Assembly: GCA_019247305.1 (NCBI GenBank)
Contig: JAFAPC010000094.1
Coordinates: forward strand, 1-64,000
DNA from: Pseudonocardiales bacterium
GTDB taxonomy: Bacteria > Actinomycetota > Actinomycetes > Mycobacteriales > Pseudonocardiaceae
Direction: 5' to 3'
DNA length: 64,000 nucleotides
The notes below the pieces were generated by a model, which worked only from the letters and a program-made list of their open reading frames with translations, did not search any database and was not told the origin of the DNA. Shown here in pieces: positions 9,137 to 18,561 of the stretch. How positions within the stretch are numbered: position 1 is the stretch's first letter; the number at the start of each line of letters is the position of its first letter. A program made the translations under genes and the position numbers.

Positions 9137-9607
9137 CGCTTCAGGCCATCCAGGGCGCAGCGCTTGGTGTCAGGCTCAAGGTGTGCCGTCACTGCCGTGT
9201 GGTCGTCTGCCTCGTGCATCGTGCTGGCGCCCCCAAGCGTTCTGCTCGTCGTGCGTGGGTGGCCCCCAAGGGCTGGGGCGGGTCTGTCCTAGAACAGCGC
9301 GCGGTTCGGGGATCGGTGCCCGCCAGTGGTGTGGACCTGCGCTGGGGAGGAGTGCGCAAGGCCTACTGGCAAGGGCACCAACCGTGCGCTGGGGTAGCCC
9401 GTGCGTCCCGGCCCTTAGGGGCCAGCAGCGACGCTAAAGACCAGCTGGTCGCAGCGCGCCGTACAAAGTGTCCAATGCCCCGATTCAGGACAGTGACGGC
9501 GCGTCGGTAGAGTTTTTACCGGCGGAACGTGCTCATAGCCCGCTTTATGCGGGGGCAGATACGAAAGGTTTCATCTCACTCTGGGCTTGGAGTATGATGC
9601 GGTGGCT

Positions 9608-10855
9608 ATGGACGATGCGAGTGAACGGCGGCGGGAGATCGGCCGGCGGGTTGCCCAGTGGCGGGTCCGCCGTGGTCTTAGCCGTGGGCGGTTCGCTGAG
9701 TTGTGCGAGCGGTCACTGAGTTGGGTAGACAAAGTCGAGAGTGGTGAGCGGGGCCTGCTCCGGCTGCCGATGCTCGAACGGGTGGCCGAAGTCCTGCATG
9801 TCTCGGTGGAGACCCTGGCTGACACCGCTGAGATCCGCCAAGCCAGGCACTGTTTAGATCTCTTTGAGGTTTCCGCTATCCGGTCTGCCCTGCAATCCTA
9901 TCAGGCCATCAGTCGCGTGTTCATTCCCTCGGCCGCTGAGCCCCCGGATCTTGATCGGCTCACCCAACAGGTCACTTATGCTTGGACAGTCTACCAGAAT
10001 GCCCATTGGCCCTTGCTTGGCCAGACGTTGCCGCGTTTGCTCACCACCGCTCAGGCGGCCGTTGCCGCGTATCCCGGTACAGATGATCAGGCGCGACGTG
10101 CCCGCACGCTCTTGTCACAGGCATACCAGGTGACCGCCTCAACACTCATCAAGCTCGATGAATTTGATCTTGCTTGGTTGGCTGCTGAGCGGGGTTTCGT
10201 GCTCGCTGAGGAAACTGGTGACAGTTTACTGATCGGTGCTGCGGCGCGCCAGGTCGTCCGGAGTCTCATGTTCCTGAAACATTACGATCAGTCGCTGGAA
10301 CTCGTGCGGGTTAGCATTGACCGTCTGGAGCCAGAGCGCGACAGCGGCTCACCGGCGTACCTCTCGCTCTACGGGATGCTGTTCCTCGGGGGATCGGTGT
10401 GCGCCGCTCGCGCTAGCAAGCCTGCGGTAGCTCGTGATTTGTTGGACGAAGGTCACAGCGTCGCCCGCCAACTTGGGTACGACGGCAACGAGTACTTCAC
10501 CGCTTTCGGCCCGACCAATGTCCACTTGTATCGGGTCGGGGTTCAGCTCCGGCTCGGTGACGGTGTTGGCGTCCTCAGCGCCGCCCGTCAGGTTCCGCCG
10601 AATGATCTCAGTCGGCTCCCCAAGGAACGGCGTTCCAGTTACTATCTCGACGTCGCGTGGGGTCACAGCCTCGCTGGCCATCCTGATGACGCCGTCAGTG
10701 CGTTACTCACGACCGAAAACTTATTTCCGGATGTGGTACGCTGTCGCCCCTTTGCCATTGACCTTATTGATACGCTCCGGCGTAGTGCGTCAGGTACGCG
10801 CGCCCAGGAGTTGAAACAGCTCGCCGCCCGAGCTGGCCTCAAGGATGACGACTGA
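9608..10855 (+). CDS. XRE-family HTH regulator with TPR-like C terminus (copy 1)
   Basis: MDDASERRREIGRRVAQWRVRRGLSRGRFAELCERSLSWVDKVESGERGLLRLPMLERVAEVLHVSVETLAD HTH, helical repeats after. Confidence 0.85.
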   Translation: MDDASERRREIGRRVAQWRVRRGLSRGRFAELCERSLSWVDKVESGERGLLRLPMLERVAEVLHVSVETLADTAEIRQARHCLDLFEVSAIRSALQSYQAISRVFIPSAAEPPDLDRLTQQVTYAWTVYQNAHWPLLGQTLPRLLTTAQAAVAAYPGTDDQARRARTLLSQAYQVTASTLIKLDEFDLAWLAAERGFVLAEETGDSLLIGAAARQVVRSLMFLKHYDQSLELVRVSIDRLEPERDSGSPAYLSLYGMLFLGGSVCAARASKPAVARDLLDEGHSVARQLGYDGNEYFTAFGPTNVHLYRVGVQLRLGDGVGVLSAARQVPPNDLSRLPKERRSSYYLDVAWGHSLAGHPDDAVSALLTTENLFPDVVRCRPFAIDLIDTLRRSASGTRAQELKQLAARAGLKDDD

Positions 10856-10932
10856 ACCGGCAGCTGTACTTCATGGTCTGCGTTTCCCCACGGCGGATCC
10901 GTGACCGCTTAAGGCGTTGACGTGCGGACACA

Positions 10933-13881
10933 TCACGGGCAAGGTGGGTGGTAGGGCAGATCCGGCGGCACGTCCTGTTTCCACTTCGCGGGTGTGAGAG
11001 TATTCGCCGTGGTCGCGCAGATCCGCTGGATCGCTTGCTCGACGTTCATCCCCCACATCCGCACAGTCCGGTCATCGCTGCCGCTGGCCAGAGTGTGCCC
11101 ATCAGGGCTGAACACTACCGCGTTGACCCAGTCGGCGTGCCCGGTCAACACGCCCAGGAGGATGGGGTGGGTTGGGTCGGTGAGGTTCCACAGCCGCACG
11201 GTTCGGTCGGCGCTGCCGGTGGCCAGGGTGCGCCCATCAGGGCTGAACGCTACCGAACGGACGGTATTGGTGTGCCCGGTCAAGACGCCCAGGGGTGTGG
11301 GGTGGGTTGGGTCGGTGAGGTTCCACAGCCGCACGGTCTGGTCGCGGCTGCCGGTGGCCAGGATGTGCCCATCGGGGCTGAACACTACCGCGCTGACGGC
11401 ACTGGTGTGGCCCCTGAGGAATCGCCCGAGGCGCGTGGGGTGGGTCGGATCGGTAACGTTCCACAGCCGCACGGCCTGGTCGTCGCTGCTGGCCAGGGTG
11501 CGCCCATCCGGGCTGAACGCTACCGCGCTAACAGTGCTGGTGTGCCCATCCGGGCTGACCACCACCGCGTCGCCAGTATTGGCGTGCCCGGTCAACACGC
11601 TCAGGAGGATGGGGTGGGTTGGGTCGGTGAGGTTCCACAGCTGCACGGTCCGGTCGCCGCTGCCGGTGGCCAGGATGTGCCCGTCGGCGCTGAATGCCAC
11701 CGAGAAGACCGCGTTGGTGTGGCCGGTCAAAGGTAGGCCCAGCGGGATGGGGTGGGTTGGGTCGGTGACGTCCCAGAGTCGCGCGGTCCGGTCAGCACTG
11801 CCAGTGGCCAGGGTGCGCCCGTTCGGGCTGAATGCTATCGAGAAGACGGAATCGGTGTGCCCGGTCAAGACGACCAGGGGTGTGGGGTGGGTTGGGTCGG
11901 TGAGGTTCCACAGCCGCACGGTTCGGTCGGCGCTGCCGGTGGCCAGGGTGCGCCCATCCGGGCTGAACGCCACCGCGTTGACAGTGCTGGGGTGAGCGGT
12001 CCGCAGCGCTGGGGGAATATCCCACAGTCGTACGGTGTGGTCGTTGCTGGCGGTGGCCACGGTATGCCCATCGGCACTGAACGCCACTGCGGTGACATAG
12101 TTGGTGTGGCCGGTCAGGGGTAGGCCCAGCAGCGTGGGGTGGGTTGGATCGATGACGTTCCACAGCCGCACGGTTCGGTCGGCGCTGCCGGTGGCCAGGG
12201 TATGCCCATCCGGACTGAATGCCACCGCACCGACGGTGTTGATGTGCCCGGTCAAGACGCCCAGTGGGGTGGGCTGGGCGGGGTCGGTGACGTCCCAGAG
12301 TCGCGCGGTCCGGTCGGCGCTGCCAGTGGCCAAGGTGTGCCCATCCGGGCTGAACGCCACCGAGAAGACGGCGTTGGTGTGGTCGGTTAGGGGTGCGCCC
12401 AACGGCGTGGGATGGGCCGGATCAGCGACGTTCCACAGCCGCGCGGTCCGGTCGAAGCTGCCGGTGGCCAGGGTATGCCCATGAGGGCTGAACGCCACCG
12501 AGAAGACGGTGCTGGTGTGCCCGGTCAGGGGTGCGCCCAGCGGGATAGGATGGGTCAGGTCGGTGACGTCCCATAGTCGCGCGGTCCGGTCGACGCTGCC
12601 GGTAGCCACAATGTGCCCATCCGGGCTAAACGCCACCGCGAAGACGGCGTCGGTGTACCCGGTCAACACGCCCAGGGGTGTGGGGTGGGTCGGGTCGGTG
12701 ACGTTCCACAACCGCACAGTCCGGTCGTTGCTGGCGGTAGCCAGAGTGTGCCCATCCGGGCTGAATGCCACCGTACCGACGGTTCGGGTGTGCCCGGTCA
12801 AGACGCCCAGCGGGGTGGGGTGGGTCGGGTCGGTGACGTTCCACAGCCGCGCGGTCCGGTCGGCGCTGCCGGTGGCCAAGGTATGCCCATCCGGGCTGAA
12901 CGCCACCCCTCTGACCGAGTTGGTGTGAGCAGTCAGCGGGGTGGACAAGGCGGCGCTCGCATCGGTAACCAGCGTCGGGTAGAGGTCCGGAGTTGGTCGC
13001 ATACGGTAGGCGGTGAGGTCGAGTTGCGCCGCCAGGGAGACGTCACTGCCGCGTAGCTGATCAGCCTCCGCGGTGATCTGGTTGAAGAGGGCGATGTCGC
13101 GTTCGCTCCGCGCGGCGGCGCGTTGTTGGAAGGCGAGGACTGCGGCCCCGACTAGGACGATGCCGACACCCCAAGCCAACCGTTTGGTGCGGCGGTGCTG
13201 GCGGATGTGCTCGCCCACCAGGGTGTCCTTGGAGACCTCGCGGACGGCGGCGGCGATGTCGGCCACGCACCCTTGCCACCGGGGGTTGGACTTGGACACC
13301 TGGTCCACCTTGTGCCACCAGCGCAGGTCCACCCAGCGAGGTTCTTCGCGGGAAGCCTCGCGCAGCGCGGGTGGGAGGGCTGCTGTCGTTTCGTCACCGG
13401 GCGCGTCGTCGGCCCAGGGGAGTTTTCCGTCGGTGAGCACTAGGAGCAGCCGTTGTGGTGACTTGTTGTCTAGCCACCACTGCACCTCGCGGTTGACCCA
13501 TGTGGAGCGAGCGGCCTGTGGTGAGGCCATCAGGACCAGCCACGCTGAGGCGGCTAGCGCTTCCACGATGGAGGTCCACAGGCCTGGATTGGCGGCCAGG
13601 TTGGTGGTGTCCCGGAAGATCCGCAGGGCTCGCGGTCGGTACCAGGGGGTGGCGAATCGCTCCAATCCGGCCTGCAACGCTGGGGCGAGGGTACCGTCCA
13701 GAGCGTGGCTATAGGAGATGAACGCGTCATACCCCGAGGTCGCCGGACGAGCACCATTCCGAGAGAGCAGGTTCCGGGCGGCGCGGGCCTGGCTAGCAGC
13801 GGGTGCTTCCGCGTGAGCGGAGTCCCCTGTGGGCTGCAGTGGCGTGAGGAGATCCGGGAGTTCCTCTCCGGAGGGCCCCAC
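10933..13881 (-). CDS. TIR domain - TM - 14x WD40 repeat protein
   Basis: SGYDAFISYSHALDG..FRDTTNLAANPGLWTSIVEALAASAWLVLMASPQAARSTWVNREVQWW (TIR), RLAWGVGIVLVGAAVLAF (TM), then 14 copies of LTGHT..V.AVAFSPDGHTLATGSADRTVRLWNVTDPTHPTPLG. Confidence 0.85.
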   Translation of the reverse strand: MGPSGEELPDLLTPLQPTGDSAHAEAPAASQARAARNLLSRNGARPATSGYDAFISYSHALDGTLAPALQAGLERFATPWYRPRALRIFRDTTNLAANPGLWTSIVEALAASAWLVLMASPQAARSTWVNREVQWWLDNKSPQRLLLVLTDGKLPWADDAPGDETTAALPPALREASREEPRWVDLRWWHKVDQVSKSNPRWQGCVADIAAAVREVSKDTLVGEHIRQHRRTKRLAWGVGIVLVGAAVLAFQQRAAARSERDIALFNQITAEADQLRGSDVSLAAQLDLTAYRMRPTPDLYPTLVTDASAALSTPLTAHTNSVRGVAFSPDGHTLATGSADRTARLWNVTDPTHPTPLGVLTGHTRTVGTVAFSPDGHTLATASNDRTVRLWNVTDPTHPTPLGVLTGYTDAVFAVAFSPDGHIVATGSVDRTARLWDVTDLTHPIPLGAPLTGHTSTVFSVAFSPHGHTLATGSFDRTARLWNVADPAHPTPLGAPLTDHTNAVFSVAFSPDGHTLATGSADRTARLWDVTDPAQPTPLGVLTGHINTVGAVAFSPDGHTLATGSADRTVRLWNVIDPTHPTLLGLPLTGHTNYVTAVAFSADGHTVATASNDHTVRLWDIPPALRTAHPSTVNAVAFSPDGRTLATGSADRTVRLWNLTDPTHPTPLVVLTGHTDSVFSIAFSPNGRTLATGSADRTARLWDVTDPTHPIPLGLPLTGHTNAVFSVAFSADGHILATGSGDRTVQLWNLTDPTHPILLSVLTGHANTGDAVVVSPDGHTSTVSAVAFSPDGRTLASSDDQAVRLWNVTDPTHPTRLGRFLRGHTSAVSAVVFSPDGHILATGSRDQTVRLWNLTDPTHPTPLGVLTGHTNTVRSVAFSPDGRTLATGSADRTVRLWNLTDPTHPILLGVLTGHADWVNAVVFSPDGHTLASGSDDRTVRMWGMNVEQAIQRICATTANTLTPAKWKQDVPPDLPYHPPCP

Positions 13882-14143
13882 CGGTCACTCCCTGGTCCTG
13901 ACCTGCGGACCACGACCGGTCTCATCCGCCCGGTTATTGCCGAACGACGTGGACGTCAACCTCGCCAGTACCGGATCCACGTCCCCTCCCGTCATCGCGC
14001 GTACCGGCGATTTTACTCCGCGTACCCGAACATCGACCGCCCATCGACGCGGCCATCCGGGCCAGCCTCGCGATCCTGAGGCTTGCACGCGGCTGCTGGA
14101 CGCGTGGTTGAAGATCCAAAGCCATGATTCTTCTGCGCGGCGC

Positions 14144-14785
14144 TCACTCCTTGCTCGATGCGAAGAAAGTCAGCAGTCGATCGCGGATGAACGCCGCCGA
14201 TTTCTCTGGTGGCCGCTGAGTGCAGTTCACGCGTAGCACATCGAAACCAGCTTGAATCAAGCGATCGGTTGCTTGGTGGTAGAAACGGACTTCGGCATGG
14301 CTACTACCGGACGTGCGCTGGAAGCGGTTATGTGGTTCGCGTTCCGCCAGTCGTTCCGAGATGATGTCGGGATCCGCTTCGAGGATGACCGTGAGGTCTG
14401 GTCGATCGATTTCGGCGTTGAGCTGCCACAGGAAGGCCAGATCAATGCCGTCGAAGCGTTGCATCACCAGACCCGAGGGGATGTAGCGGTCGCTGATGAC
14501 CGTCTTACCGGCTTCCGTCTGCGGCCGGATTTCATGCTCGATGTGATGATATCGGTCTGCCGCGTACAAGCACGCGAGTGCGTGCCCGGTCACCGATTCA
14601 GTCAGCTCCCGGCACAGCTTGCCGATTGGTCCATTCGACGGTTCAGCCGTGACATGCACGTCCTCACCATTGGCGACGAGCATCTGCGCCAGATGTCGGA
14701 CGATGGTGGATTTACCCACACCACTCGGACCGTCAACGCTGACGAACATGCCTCGTTCCTGGTCAGAAAAGAGACGGGACTTCAT
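14144..14785 (-). CDS. Thymidylate kinase-like P-loop kinase
   Basis: MFVSVDGPSGVGKSTIVRHLAQML ... VISDRYIPSGLVMQRFDGID ... EADPDIISERLAEREPHNRFQ. Confidence 0.8.
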   Translation of the reverse strand: MKSRLFSDQERGMFVSVDGPSGVGKSTIVRHLAQMLVANGEDVHVTAEPSNGPIGKLCRELTESVTGHALACLYAADRYHHIEHEIRPQTEAGKTVISDRYIPSGLVMQRFDGIDLAFLWQLNAEIDRPDLTVILEADPDIISERLAEREPHNRFQRTSGSSHAEVRFYHQATDRLIQAGFDVLRVNCTQRPPEKSAAFIRDRLLTFFASSKE

Positions 14786-15356
14786 CGCGGTCGTCTCCCG
14801 GCTTGTGATTGCAGAGTTCCTGCAGCGACCGTGGGGTTCCGTCTCCGCGGGTGGCGAGCCGCATGAAAAGCCGCGCCGCAACCAGCACGTCATAGGTCGC
14901 CCGATGGGGTGAGAGACCGTCCGGCAAGCCGTCGGCGAGTGAGAAAGAAGTGACCAACGCGCCGAGCTGGTAGCTCATTTGGTTCGGCAGCAGGCGCTTG
15001 GCGAGTTTAAGCGTATCGAAGACCTCGGGACACGTCCACTCGCCCAGGTGGCGCTGCAACACACCGACATCGACGTGCGCGTTGTGGGCGACCAGCGCCG
15101 AGTCCTCAAGACAGCGGCGTACCTCATCCTCGATTTCGGCGAACGTGGGCGCGTGGGCGACGTCGTCGTTCGTCAGGCCGTGGATGCGCGTCGCGAAGTA
15201 CTTGATGGGGCGCCTGGGCTTCACAAGCCAGCTCGTCGGCTGACCCATCACGCCCCCGACGATCGGGACGACGGCCACCTCGACTAGGTCGGGCGGCTGC
15301 TGGCCGTTGCCCTCGACATCGACTACCGCATAGCGCAGGCTCGTCCAGTCACTCAT
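14763..15356 (-). CDS. DEDDh-type 3'-5' exonuclease
   Basis: YAVVDVEGNGQQPPDLVEVAVV ... IHGLTNDDVAHAPTF ... LVAHNAHVDVGVLQRHL ... HRATYDVLVAARLF. Confidence 0.8.
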   Translation of the reverse strand: MSDWTSLRYAVVDVEGNGQQPPDLVEVAVVPIVGGVMGQPTSWLVKPRRPIKYFATRIHGLTNDDVAHAPTFAEIEDEVRRCLEDSALVAHNAHVDVGVLQRHLGEWTCPEVFDTLKLAKRLLPNQMSYQLGALVTSFSLADGLPDGLSPHRATYDVLVAARLFMRLATRGDGTPRSLQELCNHKPGDDRDEVPSLF

Positions 15357-16523
15357 CTGTTCGGGTGCCCTTCCATCCAATGTCGGCACGACCATGCCGT
15401 CGCGCATGGTGCGGGTGGCGTTCGTCGTGTATCTGGAAGCCAAGCGCGTGTTGCAGGTAATAGCGCGGTTGTTCCGTGCTCAGCCCGGACACGACAGCTG
15501 CTCGTTCGGTAATGTCTACGACCTTCAGCTCAGCAGCTTCAGGCAACACGCGGGCGACCTCGTGTATCCGTTTGACAGTCGGTACGCGGTGTACGCGATG
15601 TGCGCGCTGGCACAAGTCGAGCTGACTCAGCGGGCAGATGTCGCAGAGTTCATGAATGCCGTAGTGCCCGTTGTAGTCAGGCAGCCCATGCGCGTACGAC
15701 ACGGCGCACGAGGTCTTGCGGAACAACGAGGCCGAATCCGAAAACGCATTGAGCACCCGACACTCAAGCGTCTCGGTCATGATCTTCCGGCGTGTCGTCT
15801 CGCTGTAGGGTTTAGGCAACCCGTTCGCCTGGTAATATGCGGCAATCTGATCGCGGTAGAACAGGCCGGTGAACACTGTGGCGTCGGCATGCTGGCTTAG
15901 TGTATACGCGCGGGTAAGGTGCTCGTCGGTGTCGTTTAAACCAGGTACGAGCGGTCGCCAGTACAGGATGGTGCGGTATCGGCGGTGCGTCGGCGTGCTC
16001 ATGAGTTTCAGCGACTCAGCGACTCAGCGGCAACGTGCGACGGGTACGGTTCGATCTGTTTGTTGTCGATGCCGGAGTAGGTGAAGAGTAGCGTGATCTT
16101 GAGATGTGTGAGCTGGTTGAGCCAGTCTCTGTCTCCTAGCTTCATCTGGTGGCGCGTAATGACGAGGACATGGTTGCGCAGTCTGCGCCGGTCCAAGTCT
16201 TGAAGCACGGCGACGGTGTGTGGTCGCACTGCCGGCAGGAACGGGTCGGTTGCCCGGTTGAAAATTTGCAGCGGTGTTACGTGAGGTTGGAAGTATCGGT
16301 GACGAATGAGCTGTTCAACCGCATCAGCGTCACTCATCAGGGCACGCGGTTGGTGCTGATCCCACAGGCCATAGGTATGCCGAATGCAGTAGGCACAACC
16401 CAGCGGGCAGCCCTGAATGTGGTTCAGACTCAGGTCGCTCTTGCGGTATTCGACAACTTCCCGAGCGCGCTCTGGCAAGCGCTCAAGCTGCTCTCGGCTG
16501 AGCAGTGAAACGAAAGTGCTCAC
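15349..16523 (-). pseudogene. Radical SAM protein, split by an 8-bp tandem duplication
   Basis: SLNHIQGCPLGCAYCIRHTYGLW (CxxxCxxC), stop at ..VAAESLSR*; next frame continues ESLKLMSTPTHRRYRTILYWRPLVPGLNDTDEHL. Removing one gcgactca copy at 16011-16026 restores a single frame. Confidence 0.8.
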
Positions 16524-16792
16524 CTGGTCCTTCTTTCCACGTAGCCGACAAGGTGGAGCGCCCTCTCGGGAGCGTAGCGGCGCGTGATCGTGCTCGACGA
16601 CGGAGTCGCCGCGATCCGTGACGCGCTGACCCAACAGGACAGGATATGTACACCTCGCTCAGCTCAGGCACGTCGCGGGTGGTAACGCCCACGCCGACAT
16701 CGTAGCTCATCATGATCTTTACGTTCCGCCCGTTGTAGACGGTGATGATGATCACTCTAACCTTCGGTGTCACACTCTGCTCCCGGGTCCGG

Positions 16793-18389
16793 CCCAATGC
16801 CACGTAGCCTAAGGTGATCATGCTGCTCGGGGGTCGATGGTGCGGATGTTGATCGTGGGTGGGTCGGGGTGGCGGATGGCGGTCTTGTGGGGCTTTTTGA
16901 CGCGGTAGTTGTTGTGCCGGGCTCGCTTGACCGCGCGTGGGCAGGTCCTGTGCCGCCGAGCCGGGTTGATCTTGGCCGTGATGTCGGCCAGGACGTGGGG
17001 GCAAAGCGAGGTCCCAGTCCTTAGGGGGAAAAGCCCGCCGTACCCCTACCGGGCGGTGCGGCGGGCGATGCGCAGGACCCGGGTGAAAGAGACCCGGTCG
17101 GGATCGAGGTCGGCGGCCTCGGCGGCTCGGGTGGTCAGGTCGCTGATCGCGTGGTGGACCAGCAGAGCGGCTCAGATCTCTTGATAGACCAGCTCGGGCA
17201 GCTTCGAGCGCAGCACCCGCCCGGGTCCCCGCAGGTGAGTCTTGAGCTGGTCATTGCCAGTCTCTTCCTCCCACCGCTGGTGATAGGCCGCGGCGAGCTC
17301 ATCGGCGCGGGCTTCGGCCGGGTCGACGATGGTGGTCAACAACGCGATCAGCTCGCCGGTGCCGTTGCCCTCGCGGTCGGGCACGTCGTATTCCACGACC
17401 CGCACCAGATGCGCCTGGTCCGGATCCAGACCCTCGCCCTCGCCGTTGCCCTCGGCGATTCGGCGGGCAGCCTCCAGCATCGCCGCGCGGCGGCGGGCAC
17501 CCCGGATCGCGGGGTTGATCAGCACCGACAGGTAGGTGCCATCATCACCTACCATCACCATCGGCACATCGAGCTGGGTAGGAGCCCGCCACACCAGCGC
17601 CGCCCCCGTGCTCGCGGCCAGGCCCCACGCGTCAAAGGAATAGAAGTTGCGGTCGGCGGTGAGCAGCTCATCACGACCCAGCCGTGGATAAAGCCGGTTG
17701 GCCAGGGTCTTCTCCCCGACCGACGAGGCCCCGACCTCAGCGGCCACGAACGCATGCGTGCCGCACTCAGCTAGGGCCACCACCCGCGCCTTAGGAAACG
17801 CCGAGCGGACATCCCCGGACCCGGCGTAGCCAAACTCCGCGGCATTGCCCTCGGTGTCGGGCACATCGACATCGAACCCGTCGATCGCCAACAACCGCCA
17901 TCTCCGCAGCCACGCCCCCCGCGTCAACGTGGTCGCCACCGGACCAGCGACCTGCTCGAACACCTCCGCCAACACCTTCGGGCCCAACCGCTTACCAGCC
18001 TGAGTAATCCCCGACGACGTCGGCACCGACCACCCAGCGTCCCAGCACCCCCACGCCGACAACGACCCCGTGACCTTGGTCGCGACCTCGGTGTAGTCAT
18101 CCTCGGCGAACAGACACAACCCCATCGTCAGATACGCCGTCACATGCGCCGGCAACTTACCGTCCGAACGCTTAGCGCCAGCCCCACAGGCCGCCACCGC
18201 GACATCCACCGCATCGCGGGGCACCGCTGTGACCAACACCCCCAACGACACCTGATCCAGCCGCACCACCACACCTTCACCCATGATCGGTGACCGTGTC
18301 AGCCACCCCCACGAACATCACGATGCCACGCCGAGCAACAGAAAAACAGCAAGCCAAAACATGATCAAACTAGGCTACGTGGCATTGGG
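16793..18389 (-). mobile_element. IS4-type insertion sequence with terminal inverted repeats and 6-bp target-site duplication
   Basis: Left end cccaatgccacgtagccta..tgatcatg, right end its reverse complement catgatcaaactaggctacgtggcattggg; flanking gtccgg at 16787-16792 and 18390-18395. Confidence 0.85.
16830..18284 (-). pseudogene. IS4-type transposase with premature stops
   Basis: 370-aa ORF (17172-18284) ends LPELVYQEI* with in-frame continuation AALLVHHAISDLTTRAAEAADLDPDRVSFTRVLRIARRTAR*GYGG...LADITAKINPARRHRTCPRAVKRARHNNYRVKKP. Confidence 0.75.
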
Positions 18390-18561
18390 GTCCGGCCGGC
18401 CGTATCACGCTTGCTCGGACGGCCCGATTCGATGACGGCGTGCGCCTGAATTTCTCGGGTGGTGCAGCGCCGGCCGAACGGGGTGAGGGTGCCTGGCTGG
18501 GCGAACCTGCTGATAGGCTGCGCTATGCAGAAGATACATAACCCTTCTTTGGAGTACGGCA

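Noticed and set aside
9130-9500. Possible HNH or zinc-ribbon fragment (VCRHCRVVVCLVHRAGAPKRSARRAW)
   Set aside because: Cys spacing suggestive but no coherent full domain could be read in any frame.
10948-12928. Long plus-strand ORFs (262, 333, 139 aa and others) opposite the WD40 array
   Set aside because: Shadow ORFs produced by the repetitive high-GC minus-strand WD40 coding sequence; no independent domain signal.
11000-12950. Regularly spaced repeats that superficially resemble a CRISPR-like array
   Set aside because: Period is about 135-141 bp, in frame, and encodes WD40 blades.
14144-16523. Possible prokaryotic viperin because radical SAM is next to a nucleotide kinase
   Set aside because: The radical SAM region (CPLGCAYC context and downstream sequence) does not look like viperin as I know it; would need an HMM search to revisit.
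3900-17200. TGA reassigned to Trp, since both the kinase and transposase have TGA at probable Trp positions
   Set aside because: Both genes carry additional frameshifts or stops, and TGA terminates many intact genes here (for example nuo genes); pseudogene decay is simpler.
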